Below are positions 42,938 to 45,572 of a stretch of 45,572 bases of DNA, one piece after another. Location: positions 5,012-50,583 of the forward strand of contig CADEDH010000002.1 in the NCBI GenBank assembly GCA_902826025.1. The letters are read 5' to 3'. The translations under genes were made by a program, and so were the position numbers. The number at the start of each line of letters is the position of its first letter. Position 1 is the first letter of the stretch. The notes under the pieces were generated by a model. The model made no database searches. It saw only the letters and a list, made by a program, of their open reading frames with translations, and had not been told where the DNA came from. The DNA comes from an uncultured Actinomycetes bacterium. Its GTDB lineage: Bacteria > Actinomycetota > Acidimicrobiia > Acidimicrobiales > SZUA-35.

Positions 42938-43876
42938 CTAGCGTCGTTCGAGATGGACCTGGTGCAGGACCCGGCCCAGCTTGGCCGGATCGTGGCCCCA
43001 GCCGTCACCGGCGGCCACGTCGGCCCGGACCACGGTGGGGCTAACGCCCGTAGCGGGGGGCGCGCTGCTGTCGGCCACCACCACATCGATCTTCACCCCG
43101 TGGTCAGCCAGGGCATCGACGTGCTCGGCCAGGCCGAACCCCCGGGCCATGCCCTTCTCGTTGGCCACATTGGCCACGAACACCCGCTGGCCGGTCGACT
43201 CCTGGAGAGCGGCCCGTATCCCGGGCACCACGGCGGCGGCCAGCACGCTGGTGAACAGCGAGCCGGGGCCGATGACCACCTGGTCGGCCTCCCGAACCGC
43301 CCGGCTGGCACAGTCCGCCACTGGTGGGTCGATGGGGTCGAACCGGAGGTTGCGGATGCCGCTGGCCCGCTCGATCGTGACCTGCCCCACCAGCGTGCCC
43401 TGGTCGGAGTCGGCCAGGAGCTGCACCGGCACCATGGTGGCGGGGTAGATCGAGCCCACCGCCCCCACCGCCCGGCACAGCTCGTCGATCGCCTCCTGGA
43501 AGTGGCCCGACATCATGGTGAGCCCGGCCAGGAGCAGGTTGCCCACCGGGTGGCCGGTGAGCACGCCCTGCTCGAAGCGGTACTCGAGGGATCGGGCCAG
43601 CAGGGTGTCGGTTGTGGCCAGGGCCGAGATGCAACGGCGGACGTCGCCCGGCGGGGCCACCCCGAACTCGGCCCGGAGCCGGCCGCTCGACCCGCCGTCG
43701 TCACCCACCGACACCACGCCCGTTATCGACCGGGCGTAGCTGCGGGCGGCCCGGAGCGTGGCCGCCAGCCCGTGACCGCCGCCAAGGGCGACGACAGCCG
43801 GGCCCGAACGGTCGGTGCCTACGGAGACGGGGGCCGGGACCGCAGTGCCCTCAGCGTCGTTCTCGGTTGATGTCAC
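42938..43876 (-). CDS. yvcK: YvcK-family gluconeogenesis factor
   Basis: This 312-residue protein has the YvcK/CofD-like nucleotide-binding core: VVALGGGHGLAATLRAARSY, GVVSVGDDGGSSGRLR, PGDVRRCISAL and VIGPGSLFTSVLAAAVVPGI. YvcK binds UDP-sugar and links carbon supply to cell-wall synthesis and shape. The GTG at 43876 overlaps the rapZ tail by 26 bases; a start further in is possible. In most actinobacteria whiA follows yvcK, but here gap follows directly. Confidence 0.9.
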   Translation of the reverse strand: MTSTENDAEGTAVPAPVSVGTDRSGPAVVALGGGHGLAATLRAARSYARSITGVVSVGDDGGSSGRLRAEFGVAPPGDVRRCISALATTDTLLARSLEYRFEQGVLTGHPVGNLLLAGLTMMSGHFQEAIDELCRAVGAVGSIYPATMVPVQLLADSDQGTLVGQVTIERASGIRNLRFDPIDPPVADCASRAVREADQVVIGPGSLFTSVLAAAVVPGIRAALQESTGQRVFVANVANEKGMARGFGLAEHVDALADHGVKIDVVVADSSAPPATGVSPTVVRADVAAGDGWGHDPAKLGRVLHQVHLERR

Positions 43877-44702
43877 GATGGCTCACCCTCGACCGCCAGC
43901 CGCGCCCGGCCAGTAGTTGGTTGATCCGCTCGGCCATCGCCACCGACCGGTGACGGCCGCCCGTGCAGCCGAACGCAATGCTCAGGTACGACTTCCCCTC
44001 GTCGGCATAGGCCGGGAGCAGGACATCCAACATAGCGGTCAGTGAGTTCACGAACTGTTCAGCTATCGGCCGATCCAGGACGTAGGCCTGGATCTCGGGG
44101 TCGAGACCGCTCTGGGGCCGGAGTTCCTCCACCCAGTGGGGGTTCGGCAGGAACCGGCAGTCGAGCACGATGTCGGCGTCGAGCGGCAGGCCGTGTTTGA
44201 AACCGAACGACGACAGCATCACCCGCAGGTCGTTGGCCTCGTCGTCGTCGCCGAAGTGGCCGGTGAGGAGGTCGCGAAGCTGGTGCGGGTTGAGGTCGCT
44301 GGTGTCGATCACCAGGTCGGCGGCGGCCCGGGCGGCCTGGAGCGACGCCCGCTCGGCCTCGATCGCCTCGACCAGGCTCCTCCCCTCGGCCAGTCGGTGC
44401 CGGCGCCGGGTGAGCTCGTAGCGGCGGACGAGCACCTCGGTGGCGGCCTCCAGGAATACCACCGTGACCGCCCCCACCTGGGAACGGAGACTCTCGATCA
44501 TCGACACCGGCTCGCCGTGGCCACCCATCACCAGCGCCACCCGGTCGTAGCCGCCGGAGGTTGACGAGGCCAGCTCCCCCACCTTCGGAACCAGGTCCGA
44601 CGGCAGATTGTCGATCACGAACCAGCCCAGATCCTCCAGGGCACCGGCCGCGACCGATCTACCCGCCCCCGACAATCCCGTGAGCACCAGCACCCGAGTC
44701 AC
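43851..44702 (-). CDS. rapZ: RapZ-family nucleotide-binding protein
   Basis: This 283-residue P-loop protein has Walker A GLSGAGRSVAAG, the family variant with arginine in place of lysine that I recall from actinobacteria. Other conserved segments are FVIDNLPSDLVP, VFLEAATEVLVRRYELTRRRH, DTSDLNPHQLRD, SSFGFKHGLPLDADIVLDCRFLPNPHW and IAFGCTGGRHRSVAMAE. RapZ relatives bind RNA or nucleotide-sugar signals. I choose GTG 44702; a TTG at 44753 adds a basic tail with little support. Confidence 0.9.
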   Translation of the reverse strand: MTRVLVLTGLSGAGRSVAAGALEDLGWFVIDNLPSDLVPKVGELASSTSGGYDRVALVMGGHGEPVSMIESLRSQVGAVTVVFLEAATEVLVRRYELTRRRHRLAEGRSLVEAIEAERASLQAARAAADLVIDTSDLNPHQLRDLLTGHFGDDDEANDLRVMLSSFGFKHGLPLDADIVLDCRFLPNPHWVEELRPQSGLDPEIQAYVLDRPIAEQFVNSLTAMLDVLLPAYADEGKSYLSIAFGCTGGRHRSVAMAERINQLLAGRGWRSRVSHRDINRERR

Positions 44703-44753
44703 GGTGCCTGATTGTCCCACAACCGGGTGCCGACGGGCGGGATCACGCTTCAA

Positions 44754-45491
44754 TCACAGCGGAACTCGATCCCGGCGGAACCACAGCGCGAGCAGGCGAG
44801 GAACGGTGGCGGCCTCTGTGTACCAGGGGGCCTGGGCCAGGAAGCCGGGCGGCGGCGCAGGCTCGATCATCCGCTCCAGCTGGAGGCCACAGCCGATGGC
44901 GGCGTTGAGATAGCGGGACAGGGGCCGGTGCAGGAACCGGATGAAGACGTTCTTCTGCACCTCCTCGATCGTCTCCGCCTCGGGCAGATAGGGGCCGATC
45001 CGCCAGTACTGCTCGGGCGGCTCGATCACCTGGTCGTCGATCCAACCGCTGCCCGGGGTCTGGAGCAGGGGGTGGTTGAGGAGGAACAGGAAGCGGCCAC
45101 CGGGGACCAGCACCCGGGCCACCTCGGCCAGGGCCGCGTCCACGTCGTCGATGTGCTCGAACACCAGGCAGGCCACGGCCCCATCGAAGCTGGCGGGGGC
45201 GAACGGCAGCCGTTCGGCCGACGACCGCAGGTACACCGGGCCCCCGGCCCGGGTGACGGCCAGCTCGACCTGGGAACGGATCGGGTCGACCCCCACCACG
45301 GTGGCCCCGGCGGCGGCCAGCTCCCGGGCCACCTGACCCTCCCCGGCGCCGACGTCGAGCACCCGGCTGCGGCCGGCCAGCCCCTCGACGATCAGGGGCA
45401 GGATCTGCTCGGTGTACTCCGGGTCCACGCCGCCCGTGAACTCCCGCTGCCACCACTCGGCGTGGGCATCCCACAGCTTGTCGGTGGTCAT
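44754..45491 (-). CDS. SAM-dependent class I methyltransferase
   Basis: This 245-residue protein has motif I VLDVGAGEGQVARELA near residue 44, motif II acidic residue in VVGVDPIRSQ, and the post-motif SSAERLPFAPASFDGAVACLVFEHIDD and LVPGGRFLFLLNHP. The C-terminal 90 residues form the substrate cap (WIDDQVIEPPEQYWRIGPYLPE). The substrate is unknown; this layout suits a small-molecule methyltransferase. Its start (ATG 45491) directly abuts the tandem repeat, so the promoter would lie in or beyond it. Confidence 0.85.
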   Translation of the reverse strand: MTTDKLWDAHAEWWQREFTGGVDPEYTEQILPLIVEGLAGRSRVLDVGAGEGQVARELAAAGATVVGVDPIRSQVELAVTRAGGPVYLRSSAERLPFAPASFDGAVACLVFEHIDDVDAALAEVARVLVPGGRFLFLLNHPLLQTPGSGWIDDQVIEPPEQYWRIGPYLPEAETIEEVQKNVFIRFLHRPLSRYLNAAIGCGLQLERMIEPAPPPGFLAQAPWYTEAATVPRLLALWFRRDRVPL

Positions 45492-45572
45492 CGTCGGGCG
45501 CCTCTGCTGTCGGGGCTGGCCGTCACCGTCGGGCGCCTCTGCTGTCGGGGCTGGCCGTCACCGTCGGGCGCC
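45492..45572. repeat. 35-bp tandem direct repeat at the right window edge
   Basis: Two complete identical 35-base units (45492-45526 and 45527-45561) and the first 11 bases of a third (45562-45572) run in the same direction with no spacer. The array abuts the methyltransferase start and may continue past the window. It could be a real minisatellite or an assembly artefact at a contig end. Confidence 0.9.

Noticed and set aside
44660..44702. Loss of the P-loop lysine in RapZ (GAGRS)
   Set aside because: Arginine at this place is, to my knowledge, common in actinobacterial RapZ proteins, so it is not a sign of inactivation.
45492..45572. CRISPR array
   Set aside because: The repeats are directly adjacent with no spacers and there are no cas genes in the window.

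Overview
This is a high-GC bacterial chromosome segment, almost certainly from an actinomycetote. The support is strong third-position G/C bias, several likely leaderless or GTG starts, many 4-base ATGA/GTGA gene overlaps, a SARP-type regulator, a luciferase-like oxidoreductase, a rapZ-yvcK-gap-pgk-tpiA glycolytic block and secG with a tRNA-Leu. The exact class (perhaps Acidimicrobiia) is an inference that 16S or protein searches would settle.

Layout from left to right. Positions 1-2596 hold three translationally coupled genes for acidic thrombospondin-type-3 (calcium-binding) repeat proteins, the first cut by the window edge. A small lipoprotein and a luciferase-like oxidoreductase follow. 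Positions 4142-6306 carry a DUF1537 acid-sugar kinase and a class II aldolase. Positions 6382-8322 are an ECF sigma/anti-sigma unit divergent from a secreted protein; two matching promoters (GCAATCCC-N15-CGTA) face away from each other between them. Next are an alpha/beta hydrolase, a CoA-disulfide-reductase-like flavoprotein, an SCP2-like/PhyH fusion, a zinc-ribbon protein, a universal stress protein and a GH65 phosphorylase.

Positions 15450-23776 form an accessory cluster: Baeyer-Villiger monooxygenase, AhpD-like protein, EthD-like protein, a large SARP/AfsR-type regulator, a barrel-like protein, an SRPBCC protein and a conserved small protein. The AhpD-like gene is the most notable item. 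Its frame is interrupted by one TGA exactly where the second cysteine of the CxxC-x3-H redox motif should be, the frame continues for 138 codons, and a stem-loop of the bacterial SECIS type lies directly downstream. It is best read as a selenoprotein with a CxxU motif.

Positions 24014-27098 hold an MFS transporter, a tRNA-like remnant, a VapBC-type toxin-antitoxin pair and a PhyH pseudogene with two frameshifts. From 27267 to the end nearly everything is on the minus strand: tRNA-Leu(GAG), secG, two oligopeptide-type ABC transporters (one with its two ATPases fused), two substrate-binding lipoproteins, then tpiA, pgk, gap, yvcK, rapZ and a methyltransferase. The transporters sit between tpiA and secG, which are often close neighbours elsewhere. 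A 46-codon upstream ORF is coupled to one substrate-binding protein, and a perfect hairpin overlaps that protein's stop codon. The window ends in a 35-bp tandem repeat.
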